Source: Streptomyces candidus (GTDB lineage Bacteria > Actinomycetota > Actinomycetes > Streptomycetales > Streptomycetaceae). From it: 64,000 nt of DNA. The translations under genes were made by a program, and so were the position numbers. Under the pieces are notes generated by a model. That model was given only the letters and a program-made list of their open reading frames with translations. It was not told where the DNA came from and ran no database searches. Location of the stretch: contig NZ_JACHEM010000014.1 of assembly GCF_014207445.1 (NCBI RefSeq), positions 124,001 to 188,000 of the forward strand. Reading direction: 5' to 3'. Positions 51,504 through 59,044 of this stretch are shown piece by piece (positions within the stretch are counted from its first letter, which is position 1; every line of letters begins with the position of its first letter).

Positions 51504-52615
51504 CGGTCCAGCTCCTCAAGGAGGTCGGTGGCGGCGCCGGCCATGACGGACAGCACGATCTCGGTGGTACCGCCGCCGATGCCGAACAGGGCGGCCTGGG
51601 CGCGCAGCTCCTGGGGCCCGCCGCGGCGGAAGCCGTGTGCGCCCTGGAGGTGGGCGCACTCGTCGAGGACCCGTTCGACGGTGCCGGCGGCGCTGGCCTT
51701 GAGCATCGCCGCGGACGTGGCGTCCCGTCCGGACGCGACCGCGTCGGCGAGGCCCGCGGTGAGCGCCTGGTGCTGCCGGGCGAGCAACAGGGCGGCCGCG
51801 TACCGCTGCCGGATGCCTTCCACATGCCACAGGGTGCCGTCCGCATACGGGCGCTCCCGCAGGTGGTGCAGAGTGTCCCGCAGCACCCGTCGGCACAGTG
51901 CGACGGCCCACAGTGCTCCGGCGAGGCGCTCGGAGGCGATGTGCGCGGCGAATCCGCTCATTCCGCGGCCGACGCCGCCCATGACGTGTTCCCGGCCGAG
52001 GCGGACGTGGTCGAAGGAGAGGTGTCCGGTGCCGGAGCCGTCGAACAGATCGGTGTCGGCCGGTTCGGCGTGGACTCCTGGGGCGTCGGCCGGGACCAGT
52101 ACCCAGGTGAAGTTGGTGAAGTGGGGGCCGGGCCGGTGCCGGGCCAGGACCAGTAGGGCCTCGCACCGGGTCGCGTTGGTGATCCAGCGTTTGGTGCCGT
52201 TGAGTTCGACCACGTCGTCGTCGAACACGGCTTCCGTGTTCAGCGACGTCAGGTCGCAGCCGGCCGTGTCGTCGGTGGCGGCGAGCGCCACGACCGTCCG
52301 GCCGCGCAGCGCGTCGCTCAGCGTCCGGGAGGCGGGGCCGGCGGCTCGGGCCAGCAGCGGCAGGCAGGTGGCGAGCGGCACGCACACCGCAAGGGTCGTC
52401 CCCAGGGAGAAGCGGCCGTCCACCGCCGCCAGCAGTCTGCCGAGCTCGCCCGGTTCGAGCCCGCGGCGCGGGTCACCGTCGCGGTACGCGCGGGGCAGCA
52501 GCCCCTCGGCGCCCAGCGCTCGCCACACCTCAGGTCCGCTCGCCCCGGTCGTCAGAGCGTCGAGCGCCCGGTACGAGGGCGGGTCGGCCCGGGGCAGCAG
52601 CGTCGGCGTGCTCAC
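51500..52615 (-). CDS. Acyl-CoA-dehydrogenase-like flavoenzyme (ACAD-1)
   Basis: A 371-residue FAD enzyme of the acyl-CoA dehydrogenase fold. Markers: ALAATDDTAGCDLTSLNTEA (FAD/substrate segment, partial), LNGTKRWITNA, FDHVRLGREHVMGGVGRGM, the helix QGAHGFRRGGPQELRAQ and the C-terminal GIGGGTTEIVLSV, which carries the usual catalytic Glu. In natural-product clusters such enzymes oxidise aminoacyl groups on carrier proteins, as in prolyl-PCP oxidation to pyrrole. The GTG overlaps the ACP stop (GTGA), pointing to that ACP as substrate carrier. Confidence 0.85.
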   Translation of the reverse strand: MSTPTLLPRADPPSYRALDALTTGASGPEVWRALGAEGLLPRAYRDGDPRRGLEPGELGRLLAAVDGRFSLGTTLAVCVPLATCLPLLARAAGPASRTLSDALRGRTVVALAATDDTAGCDLTSLNTEAVFDDDVVELNGTKRWITNATRCEALLVLARHRPGPHFTNFTWVLVPADAPGVHAEPADTDLFDGSGTGHLSFDHVRLGREHVMGGVGRGMSGFAAHIASERLAGALWAVALCRRVLRDTLHHLRERPYADGTLWHVEGIRQRYAAALLLARQHQALTAGLADAVASGRDATSAAMLKASAAGTVERVLDECAHLQGAHGFRRGGPQELRAQAALFGIGGGTTEIVLSVMAGAATDLLEELDR

Positions 52616-52872
52616 GCCGCCGCCTTCCGGTCCTCCTGGCCGGTGCCGGCCCGCTGCACGGCGTTCCACAGGGCGCCCGCCGTGGCGAACGTGGCGTCGT
52701 TCAGGTCCTCGTCCGGCAGCGAGACGCCCAGCTCGTCCTCGATGGTGAAGAGCAGGTCGATGGCTTTCATGGAGTTCAGGCCCAGGTCGTGCAGTCGGCT
52801 GTCCTCGGTGAGCGGATTGCCGTTGAGGTACGGCAGGAAGGGGGTCAGCAGATTCTCGAACGTCGCGTTCAC
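52612..52872 (-). CDS. Free-standing acyl carrier protein (ACP-B)
   Basis: An 86-residue carrier protein with the phosphopantetheine Ser34 in LGLNSMKAIDLL, the NSM form found in peptidyl/aminoacyl carriers. GTG start; 4-base overlaps at both ends link it to the BtrH-like gene upstream and ACAD-1 downstream. Its likely cargo is the amino acid processed by ACAD-1. Confidence 0.87.
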   Translation of the reverse strand: MNATFENLLTPFLPYLNGNPLTEDSRLHDLGLNSMKAIDLLFTIEDELGVSLPDEDLNDATFATAGALWNAVQRAGTGQEDRKAAA

Positions 52873-53735
52873 GGGGTCTCCTTCTGGTCGGTCGGGGTGG
52901 CCAGGACTGCACGGTCGGCGGTGAGGGCGGCGGCCAGGTCGGGCAACAGCGCCCCGGGGGTGGGCCTGCCCCTTTCCGCCCGGCGCAGGGCGATGAACGC
53001 GGCAGCGGTGAGTTTGTCCCAGCGCTGCAGGTGCTCCTGAGCGTCGAGGTGCTCGCCCCGGTGCAGGCGGTAGGCGGCGTGCAGGCGGCGTGCCCTGGTC
53101 ATCAGCCAGGTCTCGGCGGTGAGTCGGCGCAGTGCCGCGAGCCGGTCCGGGTGGCTCTCGTAGGCCTCGACGTAGGATGCCGGGTCGGCGAGGTGCACAG
53201 CGGGGGCGGGAGCGCGGTAGCCGGCCGAGGCGGCGGGGAGCGTCGCGAGGGTGACCGTGGGCAGTCGGTGCCACGGCAGCTTCCACCGTCCGGGGCGGGC
53301 GGGCCCCCACGCGGTTTCGTTGTCGTAGGCGTCGACCACCACTGCCTCGTCCCCCTCGGCGGCGACGAGGAAGCTGTGCTCCATGTGGCTGTGGCCGGCG
53401 TAGGGCAGCCACGGCATGTGGTAGCTGTCGCCCACGGCGTAGACGACGGGTGCCTGTGCCGCGAGGACGCGCAACCGGTCCGGCCGCAGGTCGTGGTGGC
53501 AGTTGCCGGTGGTCAGGCCGACGAGTCCGGTCGCCTCGGCCACATGGGACTCGACGGCCGGGTCCACGGTGGGCAGTCCGTCCGGCCCGGTGCGCGGCGC
53601 GAAGCGCAGGGTCGCGCCCAGAGCCAGGTGGCGCAGGGGCCCGCCCCAGCGGTCGGCGAGCACGGCGAGGTTGGCCTGGATGCAGTCGAGCAGTTCCGTA
53701 CGCACGTCGGTGGCATCGGCGAGGACGGCGGTCAC
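52869..53735 (-). CDS. BtrH-like acyltransferase/cysteine-peptidase-fold protein (copy 1)
   Basis: A 288-residue relative of BtrH. Possible triad residues are Cys18 (ELLDCIQANLAVL), His in GHSHMEHSFLV and Asp in VVVDAYDNETAWGP. The block YAVGDSYHMPWLPY aligns with VVGNAFHLPWSPH of the second copy, so the two are paralogues with low similarity. GTG start, 4-base overlaps with the TrpB-like gene upstream and ACP-B downstream. I infer transfer of a carrier-bound aminoacyl group to an acceptor; hydrolysis is the alternative. Confidence 0.6.
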   Translation of the reverse strand: MTAVLADATDVRTELLDCIQANLAVLADRWGGPLRHLALGATLRFAPRTGPDGLPTVDPAVESHVAEATGLVGLTTGNCHHDLRPDRLRVLAAQAPVVYAVGDSYHMPWLPYAGHSHMEHSFLVAAEGDEAVVVDAYDNETAWGPARPGRWKLPWHRLPTVTLATLPAASAGYRAPAPAVHLADPASYVEAYESHPDRLAALRRLTAETWLMTRARRLHAAYRLHRGEHLDAQEHLQRWDKLTAAAFIALRRAERGRPTPGALLPDLAAALTADRAVLATPTDQKETP

Positions 53736-55048
53736 GTTCGAACTGCCACGGTCGCCAGTCCGGACACCGCGTGTGCCAGTGCCTCGTCGGACGGAGACTG
53801 GTCCTCGACGCCGCCGTCGAGGAAGTGCTCGTACGCCGCCAGGTCCAGGTAGCCGTGACCGCTGACGCAGACCAGGACTCCCTGGCGGGCGTCCGGGGAG
53901 GCGGCGATCCTGGCGGCGGCGGCCAGAGCATGTCCCGACTCCGGGGCGGGCAGGACGCTCTCGTGGCGCGCCAGCAGCCGTCCCGCGTCGAGTGCGTCGG
54001 CCTGGCTGACGGCCATCGCGTCGATGTCCCCGCTGTGCCGCATGGCCGAGATGACCTTGGCCGCACCGTGGAAGCGCAGCCCCGCGGTGTGGGCGTCGGG
54101 AATCTGGTAGTCGCTGCCGATGGTGTACATCGCTTCCATCGGTCCGCTGCCGGTGGCGTCGGTCTTGTCGTACGCGTAGACGCCACGGGTGAGTTTCGGG
54201 GTGGAGCTGGACTCGGCGGCGACCAGGCGGGGGCCTTCTGTTCCCGCTGTCCGGGCGGCGGCGTGGAACGGCAGGGCGATGCCGCCGAAGTTGGAGCCCG
54301 CGCCGACGCACCCGATCACGGTGCCGACCGGGGCGTCGAGTGCGGCGAGCTGCTCCGCGGCCTCCAGGCCGATGACCGACTGGTGCAGGATGCTGTAGGT
54401 CTCGCCACTGCCGATGCAGAAGGCGACCCCGTCGTTGTCCGCGGCGTACTCGACTGCCTCACCGATGGCCAGGGAGAGGCTGTTGCCCGCGGCGAGGTCC
54501 TCCTTCGCGGCGACCTTGGTCAGGCCACTGGGGCTGGAGTGCAGTTCGGCGCCGAGCATCCGCATGAGCACCCCTCGGTAGGGCTTGCGCTGCAGGCTGG
54601 AGTCGACCATGAAGACCCGGCAGCGCAGTCCGAACAGCGCGCAGGCCGCGGCCAGCGCGGTGCCCCACTGGCCGGCGCCGGTACCGGTGACGAGCTCTTC
54701 GACGCCCGCCGCCTTGTAGTAGTGGGCCTGTGCGAGCGCGGTGTTGAGCTTGTGGCTCCCGGAGATGTTGCCGCCCTCGTTCTTGACGTAGATCGGCACC
54801 CGCGCGTCGACCGCCTCCTCGAAGCCGCGGGCACGCCACAGCGGGGTGGGCCGGTATTGGCGGTAGCGCTCGACGACGGGTGCGGGGATGTCCCAGTACT
54901 CGCGGGTGGACACGCTGTGCCGGATGAGCTCGACCGGGATGTTGATCTTCACATCGCCACTGGCGCGGGGAGGTGTCACGTCCGGCGGCAGCGGCTCGGC
55001 CAGGTGGGGGAGCACGCTGCGCCACCGGCTCGGGGTCTCGAGTGTCAT
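53732..55048 (-). CDS. TrpB-like (TrpB2 group) PLP enzyme with altered active site
   Basis: A 438-residue fold type II PLP enzyme matching the longer TrpB2 branch of tryptophan synthase beta. The PLP lysine is Lys100 (GNISGSHKLNTA); the phosphate cup is GCVGAGSNFGG; other family blocks are YWDIPAP, SSLQRKPYRGVLMRMLGAEL and SGHGYLDLAAYE. TrpB and TrpB2 have ETGAGQHG or ETGAGQWG, where Glu (E109 of Salmonella TrpB) drives beta-replacement. Here it is GTGAGQWG, with Gly122 in place of Glu. A changed reaction is therefore likely, perhaps on a carrier-bound or beta-substituted amino acid. It overlaps ACP-A by four bases. Confidence 0.83.
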   Translation of the reverse strand: MTLETPSRWRSVLPHLAEPLPPDVTPPRASGDVKINIPVELIRHSVSTREYWDIPAPVVERYRQYRPTPLWRARGFEEAVDARVPIYVKNEGGNISGSHKLNTALAQAHYYKAAGVEELVTGTGAGQWGTALAAACALFGLRCRVFMVDSSLQRKPYRGVLMRMLGAELHSSPSGLTKVAAKEDLAAGNSLSLAIGEAVEYAADNDGVAFCIGSGETYSILHQSVIGLEAAEQLAALDAPVGTVIGCVGAGSNFGGIALPFHAAARTAGTEGPRLVAAESSSTPKLTRGVYAYDKTDATGSGPMEAMYTIGSDYQIPDAHTAGLRFHGAAKVISAMRHSGDIDAMAVSQADALDAGRLLARHESVLPAPESGHALAAAARIAASPDARQGVLVCVSGHGYLDLAAYEHFLDGGVEDQSPSDEALAHAVSGLATVAVRT

Positions 55049-55326
55049 CGTGTGGCCTCCGCGGTGGTCACGACGTCGATCAGGTCGCCGACGGTGCGGA
55101 AACTGCGGCCCACGAACAGGTTGTCCGGCAGTGCCGCGTCCAGTTCGTCCTCGATGCGCACGAGCATGCCGACGAAGCCGAGCGAGTTGACGTGCAGCAG
55201 GTCACCCACGAGTGGCTCGTCCTCGGAGACGCTCTCCGGGGCGATGGACAGCCGGGACTCGGCGACGACCGTCTTCTTCACGACGGTGGCCACGGCGGCC
55301 CGGTCGAGCGACAGGTTCGGAGGCAT
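55045..55326 (-). CDS. Free-standing acyl carrier protein (ACP-A)
   Basis: A 93-residue carrier protein with the phosphopantetheine Ser48 in LLHVNSLGFVGML. The usual Asp before Ser is Asn, and helix II carries RIEDELDAALPDNLF. Its stop overlaps the TrpB-like start (ATGA). It is separated from the ProA-like gene by 40 bases, the largest gap within the operon. Confidence 0.83.
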   Translation of the reverse strand: MPPNLSLDRAAVATVVKKTVVAESRLSIAPESVSEDEPLVGDLLHVNSLGFVGMLVRIEDELDAALPDNLFVGRSFRTVGDLIDVVTTAEATR

Positions 55327-55366
55327 GGTCTTCCTTTACGGGTACGGGAGGGAAGGGAGCGGAGGG

Positions 55367-56671
55367 TCAGCCGCGCAGCGCTCCGGCCGCGTCGGTGACG
55401 TAGCCGTAGGTGACGAGCGAGGCGAGGGTCACCGGGCCTCGGACGTGCAACCGCCCGGTGGCGATGGCGATTTCGGAGCCGAGGCCGAGGGTGGGGCCGT
55501 CGTGCAGGCGGAGGGAACCGTTGACGACGACCATGGCGGCGTCGACGCGCCGCCGGAACGCTTCGACGACGTCCGCATCGTCGGCAAGGACGCCTTCGGT
55601 GTGCCCGGAGCCGTGGGCGCGGACGTGCTCCAGGGCCTCCGCCACCCCGTCGACGGCTACGAGTGCCACGACGGGGCCGAGGAACTCCCGGCCGAGGTCG
55701 TGCGGGGCCAGCGGTTCGGCCCGCAGCCCCGGCGAGACGGGAATGGTGGTGCCTGGCTCAGTCCTGACGGTCAGCGTCGCGTCGGCCTCCTTGAGTTCCT
55801 GCGCCAGGGCCTCCACATAGGGGGCGGCGACCGCCCGGTCGACGAGGACGGTCTCCACCGAGGTGCAGCCGGCCGGTTCGGGGAGTTTGCTGTCGAGCGT
55901 GACCCGGGCCGCGAGGCCGAGGTCAGCACTGTGATGGACGTACAGGTGGTTGGCGCCGCCGCCACTGGCGATCAGCGGGATCGCGCTGGTGCGGCAGTAG
56001 TCGACGAGTGCGGGGCTGCCCCGCGGGATCAGCACGTCCACCTGGTCGGGGCGCTTGAGCAGGGCCCGCAGCAGTCGGCGGTGCGGATCGTCGAGGACGG
56101 TCACCAGGCCGGGCGGCAGTCCCGCGTCGGTCAGGGCGTCGTGCAGGGCGCGCTGCAGTGCCGCGTTGGTGGCGGCGGTTTCCTTGCCGCCGCGCAGGAG
56201 CACCGCGTTGCCGACGGCGACCGGCAGCAGCGCTCCGTCGACGGTGACGGTCGGCCGGGCCTCGTAGACCATCATCACGAGGCCCAGCGGGCGCGGGACG
56301 CGGTGCACGGCGCGTGCGGCGCCCGACACCGGCACCTCCACGTCGGTCACGGTCGCCAGCTCCCGCCGGGTCCGCTCTGCCAGCGCCACCATGCCGTCCC
56401 GGTGGGCGTCGGTGAGCCGTATCCGGTCCACCAGGGTGGGCGGCATGCCCGCCCGTCCGGCTTCTTCGACGTCGGTCGCGTTGGCCGCCGTGATCTGCGG
56501 CCAGTGCGCGAGGAGCTGTCCGGCGAGGGCGGCGCAGTACCGGTCGTAGGCGGGGTCGCCGAGCGGCGGCGCGGCGGTGTGGGCCGCTCGGGCGCGGGCG
56601 AGCAGTTCGTCGGGCACGGTCGACGCGTCGGGCACGGCCCGCTCGTCAGGCACACTCCGCTCGTCAGGCAC
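55367..56671 (-). CDS. ProA-like gamma-glutamyl phosphate reductase homologue
   Basis: A 434-residue member of the aldehyde-dehydrogenase fold closest to ProA, which reduces glutamyl-5-phosphate to the semialdehyde with NADPH. Signatures: MMVYEARPTVTVDGALLPV (cofactor region), LLRGGKETAATNAAL, IPRGSPALVDYCRTSAIPLI (partial), the catalytic Cys in EPAGCTSVETVLVD and GREFLGPVVALVAVDG. No ProB kinase is nearby. In this operon it may reduce an ACP-bound acyl thioester to an aldehyde. GTG 56671 has GGAGG and overlaps the thioesterase stop by eight bases. Four near-identical 18-base units, each starting GTGCC, cover the N-terminus, so later GTGs (56653, 56635, 56617) are also possible. Confidence 0.82.
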   Translation of the reverse strand: MPDERSVPDERAVPDASTVPDELLARARAAHTAAPPLGDPAYDRYCAALAGQLLAHWPQITAANATDVEEAGRAGMPPTLVDRIRLTDAHRDGMVALAERTRRELATVTDVEVPVSGAARAVHRVPRPLGLVMMVYEARPTVTVDGALLPVAVGNAVLLRGGKETAATNAALQRALHDALTDAGLPPGLVTVLDDPHRRLLRALLKRPDQVDVLIPRGSPALVDYCRTSAIPLIASGGGANHLYVHHSADLGLAARVTLDSKLPEPAGCTSVETVLVDRAVAAPYVEALAQELKEADATLTVRTEPGTTIPVSPGLRAEPLAPHDLGREFLGPVVALVAVDGVAEALEHVRAHGSGHTEGVLADDADVVEAFRRRVDAAMVVVNGSLRLHDGPTLGLGSEIAIATGRLHVRGPVTLASLVTYGYVTDAAGALRG

Positions 56672-57380
56672 GTTCAGCCTCCGTGGTGGTCAGGAACTCG
56701 TCGAGGTGACCGAGCAGCAGCGGCAGACGGTCACCGTCGAAGGCGCCGAAGTGGTCGCCTGGCAGCGGCCGGACCGTCAGCCGGGAGGCCACGTCGCGCC
56801 ATGCCGCGAGGTTCGCGTCGTTGTCCTCCTCGGCGCAGGGCAGCAGCAGCGTGGGACAGTCCTGCCGTTGTGCCGCCCGGTAGGCGGTGACCGCGTCGAG
56901 GTGCGCCTCGACGGTCCGGGTGACGTTCTCCTGGGGGACGCCTCCGTCGTCGGTGACTGAGCCACGCACCCGCTCCCGCCAGTGGTGGGCGACCGCCGGG
57001 TCGCGGTCGATGCGCGTCGCCGGGCTGTCGATGAGGACGACGCGTGGCCGAAGCCCGCGGGAACTCAGCCGTGCCGCCAGCTCCCAGGCGACCGCCCCGC
57101 CGAGGGACCAGCCGAACAGCAGGTCCGGCGGTTGCGGCAACTCGTCCAGCAGGTGGGCGTACCGGTCGGTCATCGCGGCGACCGTACGGTCCGGGGTCTC
57201 GCCGGCGGCGAGACCGTGACCCCGGATGCCGAACACCGTTCCCCTGCGGCGGAGTTTGAGAGCGACACCGGTATAGGCGCCGAGTCCGCCGCCGGCCGGG
57301 TGGATGAGGACGGTGCACATGCCGGGCCGGGGGCGGGTCATCGGCACCAGCATCGGCTGGGCGACCTCGACGTCGTTCAC
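56664..57380 (-). CDS. Type II thioesterase (alpha/beta hydrolase)
   Basis: A 238-residue NRPS/PKS thioesterase that hydrolyses or releases carrier-bound acyl groups. HPAGGGLGAYTGVALKL forms the oxyanion region, GWSLGGAVAWELA contains the nucleophile Ser, and the catalytic His is in PGDHFGAF; the acid probably lies in the PCAEEDN loop. The GTG at 57380 has no ribosome site of its own but overlaps the stop of a 15-codon leader ORF (GTGA), so translation is probably coupled to it. It is the first enzyme gene of the minus-strand operon. Confidence 0.85.
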   Translation of the reverse strand: MNDVEVAQPMLVPMTRPRPGMCTVLIHPAGGGLGAYTGVALKLRRRGTVFGIRGHGLAAGETPDRTVAAMTDRYAHLLDELPQPPDLLFGWSLGGAVAWELAARLSSRGLRPRVVLIDSPATRIDRDPAVAHHWRERVRGSVTDDGGVPQENVTRTVEAHLDAVTAYRAAQRQDCPTLLLPCAEEDNDANLAAWRDVASRLTVRPLPGDHFGAFDGDRLPLLLGHLDEFLTTTEAERA

Positions 57381-57424
57381 GACTTCGGTCCGTGTTCCGG
57401 ACCGCGACGCGGGGCGTGATTCAT
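57377..57424 (-). CDS. Possible 15-residue leader peptide of the thioesterase operon
   Basis: The minus strand has GGAG and, eight bases later, ATG followed by 14 codons (MNHAPRRGPEHGPKS) and a TGA that overlaps the thioesterase GTG. The thioesterase itself lacks a ribosome site. Four-base overlaps are the rule in this operon, so the arrangement looks like a translational-coupling leader. Alternatively the thioesterase may start at another codon. No resemblance to known precursor peptides. Confidence 0.5.
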   Translation of the reverse strand: MNHAPRRGPEHGPKS

Positions 57425-57727
57425 GGTCGGCACTCCTTCGACGCTGATTGGTATCGACACGGCTTTCCCTGCCCGGCAAACGCAAACTCAGCTGTATCGA
57501 GGGACATTAAGCCTTCTTATCCGCACCTCAAGAATGCCTATGGGAATGCCCGCGGAAGCCAATTCATCTTTCGCATGACGTTATTCGAAATGCTGATGAC
57601 GGAATTTCTTCGCCGTGCGTGCTCCGTGAGGTGCCGGGTAGTCGGCGGAGGACGTCGTGACCAACCCGGTGGGAAAAGTTCCACGGTTGCCCAGGCATTC
57701 CGCCGAGCCTTACTCGAAGGAATTCGC
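57425..57727. promoter_or_regulatory. Divergent promoter region of the two cluster operons
   Basis: About 300 bases between the leader of the minus-strand operon and the KamA gene, AT-richer than the coding DNA around it. ATTCGAAATGCTGATGACGG plus AAT at 57583-57605 has ATTC...GAAT ends and shares TTCGAAA with a sequence in the LysR promoter. Both promoters must lie here, so a single regulator could control the cluster from this region. Confidence 0.5.
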
Positions 57728-59044
57728 ATGACACTGCTGCTCGATCGCCCAACGGGCGCCACACGCTTCCGGGCGTTCGGACCTCGCCAGATAGACGACA
57801 TAGCGGACCGGTACGGATTGAGCCCGGCCCTTCGCGACGGCATCGCCCTGCTGGCGCACGTCCTCCCTTTCCGGGTCAACGAATACGTCCTCGACGAGTT
57901 GATCGACTGGACCCGGCCGGAGGACGACCCGCTCTTCCGGCTGGTCTTCCCGCAACGCGGCATGCTGGCAGCCGAGGACGAACACGCCCTGGAGCAACTG
58001 GTGCGCTCCGGTGCGAGTACGCGCGAGACCGCCGCCCTGGTCAAACGGATACGCACAGGCCTCAACCCGCACCCGTCGGGCCAGCAGGAGTACAACGTGC
58101 CGGTGCACCGGGGCGAACGGCTGCCCGGACTGCAGCACAAGTACCGGGAAACGGTCCTGTACTTCCCGACCCAGGGCCAGTCCTGCCACTCCTACTGCAC
58201 CTACTGCTTCCGCTGGGCGCAGTTCGTCGGCGACCCCTCGCTGCGTTTCGCCGCGCCCAACCCGGGCCGGCTGGTCGCCTATCTGCGGGACCACCCAGAA
58301 GTCAGCGACGTGCTGGTCACCGGCGGCGACCCGATGGTGATGAGTACGGAACGGCTGTCCGCCCACCTGGACCCGCTGCTGAAGATCGGCTCGCTGCAGA
58401 CCGTGCGCATCGGCACCAAGTCACTGGCGTACTGGCCGCACCGGTTCACCAGCGACAGCGACTCCGCCGAACTGCTGCAGTTGTTCGAGCGGGTGGTGGC
58501 GGCCGGAAAACAAGTCGCGGTCATGGCCCACTTCACGCATCCCCGCGAGCTGCGGACCACAGCGGTCCGGACCGCGCTGCAACGCATCCGCTCCACCGGC
58601 GCGGTGGTCTACTGCCAGGCGCCCATGGTGGCGCACGTCAACGACCGGGCCGAGACCTGGGCCGAGCTGTGGCGTGCCGAACTCGCCGCCGGTGCGGTCC
58701 CGTACTACATGTTCGTCGAACGCGACACGGGTCCCTACGACTACTTCAAGGTGCCCCTGGCCAAGGCGCTCGAACTGTTCCAGACGGCCTACCGGACGCT
58801 GCCGGGGCTGGCGAGGACCGTACGGGGGCCGGTCATGTCCGCCACGCCGGGCAAGGTCGTCGTCGACGGGGTCGAGGACCACGCGGACGGCCGCCACTTC
58901 CTGCTGCACATGGCACAGGCCCGCAACCCTGCCCTGGTGGGCCGCCCCTTCCGGGCCCGCTACAGCCCCGACGCGGCCTGGCTGTGCGAACTGGAACCGG
59001 CCGCCGACGTACCCGAGGACATCAGGGCGGCGATGCAGTCATGA
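57728..59044 (+). CDS. KamA-type radical SAM amino acid 2,3-aminomutase
   Basis: A 438-residue member of the lysine 2,3-aminomutase family (also glutamate and arginine mutases), which moves an alpha-amino group to the beta carbon using a [4Fe-4S] cluster, SAM and PLP. Cluster cysteines are C153, C157 and C160 (SCHSYCTYCFRW). Lys376 (ATPGKVVVDG) is the likely PLP lysine. TGGDPMVMS corresponds to the SAM-binding segment, and YFPTQGQ precedes the cluster. GAAGGA precedes the ATG. First gene of the plus-strand operon, overlapping the aminotransferase by four bases. A beta-amino acid building block is the natural inference. Confidence 0.87.
   Translation: MTLLLDRPTGATRFRAFGPRQIDDIADRYGLSPALRDGIALLAHVLPFRVNEYVLDELIDWTRPEDDPLFRLVFPQRGMLAAEDEHALEQLVRSGASTRETAALVKRIRTGLNPHPSGQQEYNVPVHRGERLPGLQHKYRETVLYFPTQGQSCHSYCTYCFRWAQFVGDPSLRFAAPNPGRLVAYLRDHPEVSDVLVTGGDPMVMSTERLSAHLDPLLKIGSLQTVRIGTKSLAYWPHRFTSDSDSAELLQLFERVVAAGKQVAVMAHFTHPRELRTTAVRTALQRIRSTGAVVYCQAPMVAHVNDRAETWAELWRAELAAGAVPYYMFVERDTGPYDYFKVPLAKALELFQTAYRTLPGLARTVRGPVMSATPGKVVVDGVEDHADGRHFLLHMAQARNPALVGRPFRARYSPDAAWLCELEPAADVPEDIRAAMQS

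Noticed and set aside
53450..56890. A very long plus-strand frame across the TrpB-like, ACP and ProA-like genes
   Set aside because: It spans several genes with verified motifs on the other strand and encodes Gly/Val/Asp-rich low-complexity sequence.
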